Below, piece by piece: positions 39,691-50,260 of a stretch of DNA of 64,000 bases. The notes below the pieces were generated by a model. That model was not told the origin of the DNA and made no database searches. It saw nothing but the letters and a program-made list of their open reading frames with translations. The position numbers and the translations under genes are program-made. The stretch spans positions 225,527,212-225,591,211 of the forward strand of contig CM023449.1 in assembly GCA_013339765.2 (NCBI GenBank), given 5' to 3'. Position 1 is the first letter of the stretch; every line of letters begins with the position of its first letter. This DNA comes from Haemaphysalis longicornis. Its lineage: Eukaryota > Arthropoda > Arachnida > Ixodida > Ixodidae.

Positions 39691-42654
39691 TGATGAGACC
39701 AGATGTGGGACCACCAAGGGCGATTGGCAAAGGAAGGTTCTCCGTGATAGTAACGAACAGAAGAATAAAAGAAAGCAAACAAAAAGAGCGATGAACACAC
39801 GTGGTTTCCAGACGCTCCGCGCCACGGTTTGCACTCCTTCCGATGCTTCATACGGAGTCGCAGCAGTCCCTATACAGCTAGGACGCTATGGAGACACCCA
39901 CAATACCGGCACATGCGTCTCACAACATGATCCTTATGTTTTTGCATTCACTACGTCATAAGGGGTCTTCAGGGTACTCATAATTTTACGCGCCTTCAAA
40001 CCCGAAAAGATGCCGACACTAAACGTTCGAATGACTTTGTCTTTGAACATAAATAGACAAGCAATGGCTGTAAACTACAGTTTGCCGGATCGTTCAGATA
40101 CACACATCGTAGCTCTACGGGTACTTACTTGGGGGTGCAGTTTTGCGGGATCGAGGGTTGTAGTGTCGAGGTTGCGCTCCTAACCTATGTTAGGAGCGCT
40201 AGAAGTCGAGGATGGGAAATCAACTAAAGCTAAAGCCTGCCAAACGTTAAAGCCTCCATCAAGCTTTTCACACAGCTTCTTTACTAAATGTGGCCCTAAG
40301 GATACCTTGTGTTTGACGTTGGCGTAACAGTAAGCAAGCAAAACACCTGCAGCTCTAGGTCCTGTTTATGATTTGAAATACGTTACAGGCGCAAAAATAT
40401 GTGCCGAGATTCCTTCAGCCAAGCTTTAAACCTCTTTCTTATACGGCCACCGAGTCTCCTTCTTTCAGATAGAGGTGTCCGATTATTGCACTACGGACTG
40501 TCATTTCCTCACCTATTTCAATGACCGGGCCGCATTGCACGTTGTCTTGACGATTCGTTGTCCTATTTTTTTCTTGTATTCTTGAAAGCTTCCTGCCTGG
40601 GTGCGGACGATTCTGACCTCGATAAGTAAACAAGCTGCGCTTGGCTATTTTCTCGAGCTCGTTTTCGCGCCCCAACCATAAAACCGTTTGAATACGGAAT
40701 AGGGAATATAATCCGTCGAATGTATATTATCTATTATATCGCGAGATTCTGCGTGCACGAATACATTGAAAGCAAAAAAGAGAACAAGATGCAGTATGAC
40801 CCACCTAATTCCAGGTGAGTTAACCAGAAACAGTACGCATCATATGTAAATTTCTGAAATATCTGCGCACGTGATTTGCATTTGAAATTTCAGGACAAAT
40901 TTAGGAAGTATTGGATATTTTGAAACAAGTAATGCGCATATTGTTGTGTTCTTTTCTAAAAGAATATTCGCGGGTAGAAACGATGTGAGCCCATCTAGCG
41001 AGTTCTTTGAGAGGAATATAAAAGATACGCAACCTACACTTCATTTTCGACAAATTTTGACTCTATTGTCTTAATGGTAACAAAAAAACGGCGTTTAGCT
41101 GCCCACATCCCACACTCACGGTGCCACTTTTCTGAGCCTATGAAGGGAAGAATGGAATTAATTTGTCGGTCGTCGTTCTTTTCAAAAGGGACGATTTTGT
41201 CATTGCTTGATAACGAAATTACAAGACTGGTGAATAGTCTAGTAACTTGGCTCGCCAAAATACAAAAAAAAAAACAATATCGAAGGAGGTACTGGCGGAC
41301 TTGTCCCTTGGTTGTTATATTGTCAGATAGCGTGGCAACGGCTCGTGTAAGAAAAAAAAAACCATGGACAAGCGCAAATCCTTGTGGTATGATTCTTACT
41401 CGTGTTCTCCTTGCATTCGTGTGGACAAAGTGATGCATAGAAGTTGTAGGTGACCAGGAAATTTTGAACCCAATATTGCAATTTCCGACAAAGTGTGCAA
41501 GCAAGATCGTCATTTTTTTCATTCTCGATCAGAAACCATTTTGTTCGGCCATTATATCTTTATTTACAATGAACACTTAAAACGAGAATTTGGCTGGGTG
41601 GCTGTTTTATTTGGTTGCGTTTCCCGGTGTTTAAGCCTTCAAGATAGGTCGGTGCAGTGACGGTAAACAAAATCCAGAGCATAAAATAATAGGTTGGGGA
41701 AATATAACGTAGTACATTCCTATTATGACACTCCAAAAAAATTAGTTTTTTAAATTTGCTTTGTTTTTGTTTGTGATGGTAACAGCGTAGCAAATACAGA
41801 CCACAGTATGATATCCTGAGTGCGAGGAAAAGTCGAAAAATAGTAAAAAATTATGAAATACTTATATTCACCCTAGTCGACTGAGAGAGTTGTTTAGCCA
41901 CGCAGTTCTGGGCAGCTTTATTTTACTCACTGCTGTCACTCTTACTGGGGTTCCGAGTGGAGGCTCCAACCTGTCCGCGCCGCCAGAAAAAAAAAAAAAA
42001 AACGTCCCACCACAGGAGTTATTTGTCAGGTGTGCCCTGGGACCCGTAAAGCTTTCGCTGAACCGTGAAAACCGGACGGCGGCTGAAGTGTTGCCTGGCA
42101 ACCACAGCGCGTCGCCGCCACTTCCGTTACCGCGCGGGAAATACAGAAGGAAAAATAAACCGCGCCTCCCCCTCTTTTACAACCGCATTTCAGCTGCTAC
42201 CGCGCTTCGCCGAAAGCACGCGCTTAGTTCGGAGCGGCTTCACTAAGCAAGATGTGACGCGGAGACTGCAATTTAGCACACATGAGAGACTTGGGAGCGT
42301 GAAATTAGCGGCCACGGATGAAGTTTTGCGGTAGCGCAGCCGTGAACGTTTCCACTAAGCTAGGCGGAAAGAAATATGGATGATGGGGGGCAGCCAACCA
42401 ACAGTGGATGTCAAGGAACCGTAGCGACGGTTTTGTGTCCTGATAAATGCTACATACCGCAGAAGACTAAATACCTGCACGAGTAACGAACAGAACGCTC
42501 TGTAGGTCTTGCTTACCACGCCTTTGATTTCGGGCGTTAGACCACTTGGTGTGTACAAGCTAGTCCAACAAAGCGCTTATGAATCTTAAGTACTGGCAAT
42601 GCAAGCCGTTTTTCTGATTAAGGGAAAAGAAGAAACATTAGGCTTTGGGGGTTC
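39691..42654. other. no gene seen
   Basis: Nearly 3 kb. A 162-codon minus frame (41034-41522) and a 119-codon plus frame (41074-41433) overlap; neither resembles a known protein. A poly-A run lies at 41986-42002. Confidence 0.45.
40174..40199. other. perfect hairpin, 11-bp stem
   Basis: GCGCTCCTAAC (40174-40184) pairs exactly with GTTAGGAGCGC (40189-40199) across the loop CTAT. It sits between two TGTCGAGG/GTCGAGG repeats. Confidence 0.7.
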
Positions 42655-42745
42655 CTTAGCGCAATAATAATCCCCAGGTCGTCAAAATTAATCCTTACCA
42701 TATGCTACAGCACGCCTCAAAGCCCTAGTGTAGTTACGGCACTAG
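42655..42745 (+). mobile_element. SINE tail fragment
   Basis: CCCCAGGTCGTCAAAATTAATCC (42672 on) matches GGTGGTCAAAATTAATCC in the SINE at 234-454. It is followed by GCTACAGCACGCCTCA, which fits the CACTACGGCGTGCCTCA phrase of tick SINE tails. The tRNA head is missing. Confidence 0.6.
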
Positions 42746-43280
42746 TGGAGGACCCACGAGACTTGAAATATTGAATTTTTGAGCACACTGGGTGCTCTGT
42801 AACGTTTTTAATTTCAGCTGCTTTCTTAACTTCTTAGTCAAAGCTTCTGTCCTCCTCACGAAGAATCGTATATGAAATGCTTGTGACCAAATAACAAAAG
42901 TCTGATTGTGTCGAATGGGTTGGGCGGGAGGGTGAAGCCTTTAGTATAATCTTATCTCACAGACACGAACACACAGACGCACTGGAATCACTACTGAGAT
43001 AACTCCGCACTTTTCGTTCCAGTACTTGTTAAACTGGCAAGGACCGCTCCCTTATTATTATTTCTGAGGAAGGCTTCTTTACTGGTGGGGGGGGGGGGGG
43101 GGGGGGCGTCCTTTATAGTAATGTGTCTTTTATTTATTCAAGATCGCACATGAATGCGGCGATGTAAGTCATAGAGCAAAAACATCCCCCTCGAGAGTGG
43201 CACGATCAAATGCAGAGCATTTCCGGGGCGCACGACGTTAAGTAGTTTGCGTTACGTTAATGTTGTTGCACTTGTGGCAA
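42746..43280. other. no gene seen
   Basis: Apart from the poly-G run, nothing recognised. Confidence 0.4.
43087..43106 (+). repeat. poly-G tract, 20 nt
   Basis: G20, preceded by ACTGGT and followed by CGTCC. Length uncertain in assemblies. Confidence 0.85.
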
Positions 43281-43308
43281 CTGCTGACGAGAGAGCGCTC
43301 GTCAGCAG
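43281..43308. other. perfect hairpin, 11-bp stem
   Basis: CTGCTGACGAG (43281-43291) pairs exactly with CTCGTCAGCAG (43298-43308) across the loop AGAGCG. Confidence 0.7.
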
Positions 43309-43367
43309 TAATTTGAATGAGTCACGATTATAAGGCGCGTTCGTAGCGTCCCATTCTGTGTCCGGCT

Positions 43368-43445
43368 TTGTGGCGCAGTGGGTAGAGCACCATGTACATT
43401 GCGTTCCGCCCGCAGGGTTGAGGGGATCGAAACCGGGCGCCGATA
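43368..43445 (+). mobile_element. tRNA-like SINE head with initiator-Met-type boxes
   Basis: GTGGCGCAGTGG (43371 on) and GGATCGAAACC (43425 on) are the A-box and B-box sequences characteristic of animal initiator tRNA-Met. The middle (CACCATGTACATTGCGTTCCG) does not form an initiator anticodon arm and lacks a CCATAACCC block. It is thus a derived, non-functional head, probably a SINE, followed by a T-rich stretch at 43450. Confidence 0.55.
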
Positions 43446-44126
43446 GTATTTTTTTTATATAGTAGGACAAGACGGTGCGGACTACGGATGTCAACGGGGT
43501 GACATCGTGAGTTACTAGAATGCTCTGCATTTAAAGAAATACTTTTCCTGAATCGATATAGGCAAGACAAAGGGTAGTAGGGGAACGGTACTATATGACC
43601 AAATGTCTTCTTTGCGGACGAGGACTTGCGCGCAGATAAAGACGCATGGTCCCAAGGAAGTCTGTAATTGAATATTTATATGATCTGCAGACTTGCGGAG
43701 TAATCAAAGCTGGTAGGCCCATCAACGTTTCTGCTGGCAAGCGTCATCGCTCCGTAAAGCGCTGAACTTTACTCACGTCAAAAACTTTCGTTTTTCTGTA
43801 GTTGGTATGGACTTGGTGCAAAAAGGATTACAAAAATATGTACCTCCTCCTATTTTGTTACATTGAAAACAATAAAAAAGCACGTGGTGACAGTTTATTT
43901 AATGCACAAAAATTGAGTTCAAGTCCAGAGATTACGCTAAAATTCATAAAAAGAGTGGTTGTTTTTTCTGTATGCATTTAGCACGGAGTTTGGGCGCTGG
44001 CCCTGATACCCGAGTAATAATTAATCAAACGAGTCTTGAGTGCGTGTATTTTTTACCGCTCGACTTCGCTGCTTGTGTAATGTTCTTTGCCTTCTTTTAA
44101 GTTTTGATCATCCTAAGGTCATTAAC
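43446..44126. other. no gene seen
   Basis: AT-rich without motif. Confidence 0.4.
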
Positions 44127-44400
44127 ATCATCATCATCATGTCCGTGTGGATTGCAGGGCGTAGTCCTTTCCCAGGTTCCTCCATCCTTTCCAGTCCTGC
44201 GATGCTTTTACTCATTCTTTGCTTCAAACGTTTTTATTTCATCCCTCCACCGAGTTGTCTGTCGTCTTCTACTCCTAGTCGCTCCCCTCGGTGGCCGCCC
44301 TGTTACCCCGGTGCTCTATTGGTTGCCACTTCCCCCCATTGCATGCCCGGCCCTAGTGTGTGCTGCTTTCTATCAAGTCACCGTCCGGCTTTTCCAGCTT
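44127..44400 (-). mobile_element. RTE-like LINE 3' end
   Basis: The minus strand carries RPPRGATRSRRRQTTRWRDE followed by IKTFE, then GGTWERTTPCNPHG and an (ATG)n tail (44127-44140). RWRDEIK is shared with the plus-strand copy at 8.57 kb. Stops break the frame. Upstream (to 44400) a weak AGHAMGG may correspond to KW.WAGHV. Confidence 0.6.
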
Positions 44401-44766
44401 CCACACTTTACCTTTCACTCAGGAAGCTGAAAGCATTTCCCGTCATTCTTGTTCATTTTTTTTTTTTTGTTCGGAATGGTCGCACGCATACCGTTTTTTA
44501 CTCTGAACAAATGCAGTAAAATTTCGGTATGGCTTACTGTTTTACCTAAACTTTAGAATGGTTGCGAAGCTGCCGGATTGTTGTTGCACTCCATGCACAA
44601 ATAGCTTCCGTGAGAATAGCCTTTGCGAAGTTTTTGGCAGGTTGATTTTAAATGGAAGCTTTAATGTCCTCACGGATGCCGTTGTACGTCAGTATACACC
44701 CTGTAGGAAAGCCACTTTTTCTGACAACGATCATGAATGATCGTGAGTGAAGTGAAAGAACAAAAA
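44401..44766. other. no gene seen
   Basis: A 10-nt T run at 44458-44468 and an 8-bp hairpin ACGATCAT..ATGATCGT at 44728-44745. No gene. Confidence 0.4.
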
Positions 44767-44847
44767 GCTTCCTGTAGCCTGAATCGAACCTGGGTCCCTC
44801 GAGTTGTGAAGCCGGAGTCCATCCGATTGGCCCATTTCGACATGGTT
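44767..44847 (-). mobile_element. tRNA-derived SINE, CAT-loop family, copy 3
   Basis: Read on the minus strand: ATGTCGAAATGGGCCAATCG, GATGGACTCCGGCTTCACAA, then GGACCCAGGTTCGATTC with the B box at 44781-44790. The loop reads CAC instead of CAT. The head is the same as at 26.0 and 35.2 kb. The body is too diverged to align. Confidence 0.65.
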
Positions 44848-44979
44848 GAAGCGAACGCCAAGAAGCAGGTAACGATTCGCTCCGTGCACCCGAAACCGAA
44901 ACGTGAGGCGTACTCAGTGCACACCCAAGAGTTACACTGGGTATTCCAGCAACGGAATCTTGTACTGAACACCCAGACC

Positions 44980-45029
44980 ACAAATATGCTCACTTCAACT
45001 TTGATTAAAGTATCTCTCTCTCTCTCTCT
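44980..45029 (+). mobile_element. LINE-like 3' tail
   Basis: CACTTCAACTTTGATTAAAG is followed by TATCTCTCTCTCTCTCTC (45011-45029), like the TTAAAG-CT tails at 16.56 and 62.96 kb. The body is not identifiable because the SINE lies just upstream. Confidence 0.4.
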
Positions 45030-45191
45030 AGAAAAGCGGTCCGTACCTCCAGTGTAGCACGTACTCGCAGTGTGGGTTTGGCCAACGAAAATAATGACGA
45101 GAAAGCTTCGCGTTCAACCATCGTCATCGTCGGACGGAGGAGTGCAAGGTTTTTTAATCCGCGATGTTTAGTAAGCAAAAATTAGTTCCTC

Positions 45192-45284
45192 TTCACTGTC
45201 TTAAAAAAGGACGCGAGTAAAAAAAAAACCTTGCTTCATTCGAAGGAGTTCACTGTCTTAAAAGGGACGCGAAGAAAAAATAAC
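45192..45284 (+). repeat. short direct repeat, period 56 bp
   Basis: TTCACTGTCTTAAAA..GGACGCGA.TAAAAAA near 45195 recurs as TTCACTGTCTTAAAAGGGAC GCGAAGAAAAAA near 45250, a 33-bp unit with A-rich ends. Confidence 0.65.
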
Positions 45285-48273
45285 TTCGGTTTATTAGAAA
45301 GACCGCTTTGTCCAGATAACAATGATAGCAATTTAATTGCGAACTCCGGAGAAAAATAGAGATCATAAAGAAAACATGCGAGACAGTGGAGACTCCCTAG
45401 CCACTTTCCGGCAACTTTTCTATGACGTCACAGAATCTTGTTTGAGCGATTGGCTGCCGCCGAACTAGCCCATCACTAATACACATGACTGGGTGATTGT
45501 AATGGGGTGGCTCGCTCCGTTTGATTCTCCCCACTTGAATGCTAGCGTGCAGTTACACACTGAAAATTGTGTTTTAGTTGTCGTAATATCGACGTCACTA
45601 CTGCTCATAACACGTCACTGTAGCGTGAAATTTGAAACTTTTCGAATACTTCTAGCGTTTGTTGCGTTTAAACCGTCCTTCGTTGCGCGAATGCAGCTGA
45701 TTTAGGTATTCGAGCTTTGATCTTTCAAATTAGACGAAGTTGTATTTTGTCTCCATGGCCCCTTTGAGGTCGCGAACGCTGATGTTGACAGCGAAGCTGC
45801 CTGGCGTGCCCTAATAGCAAGACAAGCTTTATAAAACATAGAACCAGAACGTAGAGCAGTGGAACGCGGGAATATAAATTGGCGCGAAAAGGGATCACGC
45901 CAATTATATTTTGCCGCATTCCACTGTTCGCAGAATCTACTGGAACATTTTGTTACTTTTGTACTTGGAACAATGCTACCGCAGGGCTCCGCGAGTGCTT
46001 TTTGTATTTTGAAGTGAAACACTTTGCAATAAGTATTTATTTGCTGGCAAAGAAAGCAAGCATGAGTTTTTAATTAAAAAACAATGGAAATATCCCCATG
46101 TATTGATGTATTGCCCAAAATATGCCTAAAGCTTTTTTTTTTTACTCGACAATGTTGACGAGTATAAACATTACCACCGGATTTACTAGCTTAGGCAAGC
46201 TCTGCCTACGTAAACATGTAGTTCAAGAATTCCTTCTCCGTTTTTGCCCGTGGGCTCGGAGTTGGCTGTCCGTCTTGCTAGGCTATGCCTTCTCGATCTC
46301 GCTGCGCCCGCGTTACCTCGCCTCGCCCCATAAAATCCTCGACCAAGAACAACATCGCTGTTAAAAAGGAAGTCCACTATTGAAATTTGCATGCAAGGTA
46401 GTGCTCTTGGGATCTTCCTTCTTTACTTTACGTCCAATATGTACTGAAATGTTTTTGTCCTGTATGCGCAAAACAGAAGTAGGCCTGAGTTTCATTTTCT
46501 AGCTGTAATCCTTGTGACTTTTTTTCACTTTTTCTACTTTCTAAATGATGGCATTGTGGGGTCGAGGGGTAGTGGGAGATATTACAATGGCAGAAAGCAT
46601 GATTTATAGCAAAACAGGTGTTTCCTATTCCTGATACAGCAATATTTCGCCCATACGGCGGCTCCTTTACGTTTTAAACAAGCTTAGCAACAAAAGGTGC
46701 AGTATGAAAGCCGAAGCGAGGGCCACGCAATAAGCGCCAGATGGTGCGAACATAAGCGCCGGCTTCTTAGAAGACTTTTTCAAAAAATAAACAGTAAAAC
46801 AAGCACGCGTTCCCATAGCTGGTCTCTATTTCAAGAAACGTTCTTCGTTGGGCGTATCATGGGGGAAAAGAAGAAAACAGAAACTGAATCATTTTTCTCC
46901 CAAACGCTTCGCTCGCTCGCGTCGAACTTTTGACACGCGTGTTCAGATCTCTGTGCTATCGTAGGCAGCGAATAAACCCCGCTAACGATAAGCCCTGAAA
47001 ACCATCGCTCACGGAACGAACGAACCGGAGCCCTTGACTTAGCCAAGGCTCGATTGCGGTTATTATCGAGGTTCTCCGCCTGGCGTCCCTCATCGATTCT
47101 CTCCCGCCTTTCCCTCACCCATTCTCTACACATTTTTGGGCTCTTTTCTTTCACATTGCGCCACAAGGACACATACACGCGTCTCTAATACTCAATATAT
47201 CCCTCGTTTGAGTGGGAAGCGAACACAAACAAATACACAATGGAATTGTGCAGCACGAACGGGAAATAGCACCATGCAGAGAAAAAGAAAACACACTTGA
47301 CTCTAAAAGGCGCGCAGCGGCTACCCGGATGATGAACGACTCGATGAAGAGGGCAAGGATCTCGTTCGAATGCAAATCTATTCGTCATTTTGCGGTGCTA
47401 TTCACGCTTTATGAGTATCCCGAGGGCCCTCCAAGCGCGACCCCGGATTGTGTCACTTGTCGCTTATTGGGCCACATTGAATCGCGCATCGGGTGTGTTT
47501 CGAGTGCGCAAACAGCGGCTCTCAACGCGGTAGAAAGCCGCTGAATCGGCGCTTCGTGGCAGAGCGTTTTTGTATTTTATTGTTCTGACTTCGCCTGATA
47601 TTTTGACGCGCCTTAACTTTGCATTGCGATCGGGCTGAGGCAAATATTGTTGCGTAATCAGCGCTGACGTCCGCTCTTTAACGGCTGCGTTATTTGGTTG
47701 TGCCAGTTCGTTTCACACGTGGGCAGGAGAGAGCGTCTTGTGTGAGCCACGGTATGCAAAACATTAATTCGGATGAAAGGTTAATTCGGGCAAAGTACAG
47801 AAGAGGCTATCTCAAGCAAGGAACGGCTGGAAGAAAATACCGGAAGGCATTCGTCCAGCAGCGAAAGAAAAGCCAGACTGTTGTTGATGATGATGATGGA
47901 CTTGAGGGGGGTTGTGGTGGTGGGGATGATGATGATGACAACGACAATGTTGCTGTTCACGCGTAGTGTGATTTTCTAGGCTTGAATTTGCGTAAGGCAC
48001 CGTTACACCATCCCTGAAAGCAGTATTAGTTGAGTATTTTTGGAGCACTAAGTGGAGTGAGGATATCTCGGTACTGCTACATAGGCGAAATTGTTCTCAT
48101 TTGGTTCTGCGGTCTCGACAAAGTAACAACGTCATATTTTATGCGCAATGTTTTTTTTTCTGATATTGAGAACGGCTCAGTTCCCTTTTCACAAACCAAG
48201 GATACAAAAGGGCAGCGCCACTGAGAGACTTGTGCGTGTCCCCTTTGACATTATAACGCAGGAAAACATACCC
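45285..48273. other. no gene seen
   Basis: About 3 kb. A 90-codon frame (47694-47966) ends in an Asp run made by GATGAT repeats and has no relative. Other frames overlap between strands. Confidence 0.45.
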
Positions 48274-48303
48274 GTTACTTGTCCCTTACCAAGGACAAGT
48301 AAC
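48274..48303. other. perfect hairpin, 11-bp stem
   Basis: GTTACTTGTCC (48274-48284) pairs exactly with GGACAAGTAAC (48293-48303) across CTTACCAA. Confidence 0.7.
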
Positions 48304-48579
48304 TTGTGTTGATAGTGTGGAGGTTGAGGCGATTCCCTAAAACAATAATGAAAGGATCGTACAATCACGACTTGCCGATATACCAGGCAAATGCAGAAAA
48401 TATTTCCGATCGAGCACTTTCAAATAACATAATAACTAGAACTGTCCGACTACAAAGAACAATGCGTGACTTGCAAACCCGGAATACTAAATTGAATACA
48501 ACTAGCGACGCCAGACAAAATGTCTTCGGTAAAGTCAGCTGGAACCGACCATCGGACAAAGTATAGAAGCTTCTAGGAC

Positions 48580-48720
48580 AGTGGCCTCAACACAGGAAAT
48601 TTTCCCATAATCATCATCTTTACCACCACCGCCACCATCATCATCACCATCATCATGTCCATATTGCACAAGCCCAGCAGTCTCTATCTTGTGACGCCCT
48701 GGTCCATTATTTCCTTTCGA
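48580..48720 (-). mobile_element. RTE-like LINE extreme 3' end
   Basis: The minus strand reads GCAATATGGACATGATGATGG with further ATG/GGT repeats to about 48605. It parallels GCAATCCACACGGACATGATG at the 44.1 kb element end. No coding part is secure. Confidence 0.45.
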
Positions 48721-49714
48721 ATTTTCCAACTCCTTTCCTTCCGGAGTTAACTTCCTCTAACATTTATCCGTAGTACCGTGCACACATACATAACGACGTT
48801 ATAACAGACGTGTATTCCGTGACTCGCTCTGAGGAGAGCTGAAGTGTTTTCCGAACGCCTCAGAAGCCCAGGACGACGGTACTTACGACATTCGCGTGGA
48901 GAGATGTCCAGGCCAGCTAATTAATGCAGGCAGCGCTCTTACAGCTCTTGCGGCACTTTATCCATAATTTCTCTCACTTCTGCTAGTGGCCAAGAATCGG
49001 CGGGGCCTGCCTCCACAGCTCCGATCGTTTACGTAGCCTGGTGTCATTCTAGAGGCCCAGAGGCAAAGATTGAACGATAAAGAAAATAGACTACATGAGT
49101 TTTGCGTTTTGTGATTACTTTGTGAGGGGTGCAGGCGGCGCTGTCGCCCACTCTGTTTTTTTTTTTTTTCAAGCGAAACTTATCTCGGCGAATGCCGACA
49201 GGAATTGGCACGTCGATGTTTTCGTCGTCGCTGCAGTGACTCCGCTTTTTTAGCGAATTTCACCTCGCGAGAATTATTTCGTTCCAATGAGCATGTATAT
49301 GCTAACTGTGAGTAAGATATAGATTATGTATAGGAGACGAACTTTCCTATAAAGCCAAACAACTACGGCTCCCATACTTTTGGGTTTGTTTTCTGCATTC
49401 GAAATATGTTACTTTTCACAGACCACGTTCCCGCTGAGCTCGTTAACGGTTAACTTACAGTGCAATGCACAAGAGTGGTCAGGATAGTCTTCTAATTTTC
49501 TGGTACTGATATCTGTATATTTGTTGCGTCGACCAAAGCTGCTGATATCGTGTGCTCAAAAATGACTAAAAAATCTCTAAAATAACTTTTACTACGCCTC
49601 AAGTGAACTCCATTTGGCCAAGACAAGGCCCATTTTGCTTTTAACAATGCGTCTAGTTCGATGAGTACATAATTATAAACAAGAATGATGTGGTTCATAG
49701 CGAACCTAGCAGGA
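48721..49714. other. no gene seen
   Basis: No motif, apart from a T run at 49158-49170. Confidence 0.45.
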
Positions 49715-50260
49715 AGAGAGAGAAGGAGAGAGAGATAGAATGAATGTTTAATACAGGAAATCCTGGTTGTTGAATGGTCACTCGGTGGGGTGGGATCGTC
49801 TTCGTCCAAGTACCCTTGGGCTGTGGCCGCATACCTGTCACGGGTTACCAGAAAGATGTGGTCAGCGTGGCGGGAGCTGGTCAACAGGCCTTTCCACTGC
49901 TCGGGGGAAGGGTTGAAGCTGGGGGTGAGCAATGGGATGTTTTGACAGACCTACACTATGTGGTACGTCGTATTAAGAAGGGGCAAAATTTACAGGTGAG
50001 GGGGTATAAGGAAGGGAGAAATAGAGGGGGGGGGATGAGTTCGTTTTAATAGGTGTTTCTTTTTAAACCACGCCAGGTTATTGCTTCCTCCTTGGTTAGT
50101 TGAGGGTGAAGTTGAGGCAAGGTGAGGCGAAGGTTGCGATCATGGTAAAGGATGTTGTGAAAATAAAAAGTAAACATAAAACGTAATGCGTACTGCGAAG
50201 GCACAGTCGAAGTAGCAAACCAAACAGATCTAAAGCGCTGGATATGGGGGCCCCAGCACC
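49715..50260 (-). mobile_element. LINE 3' end, 5'-truncated
   Basis: On the minus strand: LPQLHPQLTKEEAITWRGLK (about 50110), a middle with stops, SPEQWKGLLTSSRHADHIF (about 49900), AATAQGYLDEDDPTPPSD (about 49810), then ATTAAACATTCATTCTATCT and CT-rich tail ending near 49715. The LTxEE..WR.LQTNTY and the ..EQW..LL.SS..A.....V.RA blocks are C-terminal signatures of tick LINEs. The cysteine cluster expected between them is damaged. Confidence 0.7.
49790..50150 (-). pseudogene. LINE ORF2 C-terminus, broken
   Basis: Two frames make up the C-terminus. One ends with TKEEAITWRGLKRNTY (ORF2 region before the zinc finger). The other holds FNPSPEQWKGLLTSS and VTRDRYAATAQGYLD, after which the natural end is expected. 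A frameshift and lost Cys codons lie near 49990. It relates to the 32.3 kb relic by order of motifs, though direct identity is low by eye. Confidence 0.62.

Noticed and set aside
41034..41522. 162-codon minus and 119-codon plus overlapping frames
   Set aside because: No recognisable family; strands compete; poly-A runs inside. Possibly an unnamed repeat.
44558..44740. THAP-like zinc finger in a 60-codon frame
   Set aside because: Only a few Cys near the start; the remaining conserved positions are missing.
47694..47966. 90-codon frame with acidic C-terminus
   Set aside because: The acidic end comes from GATGAT repeats and the rest has no relative.
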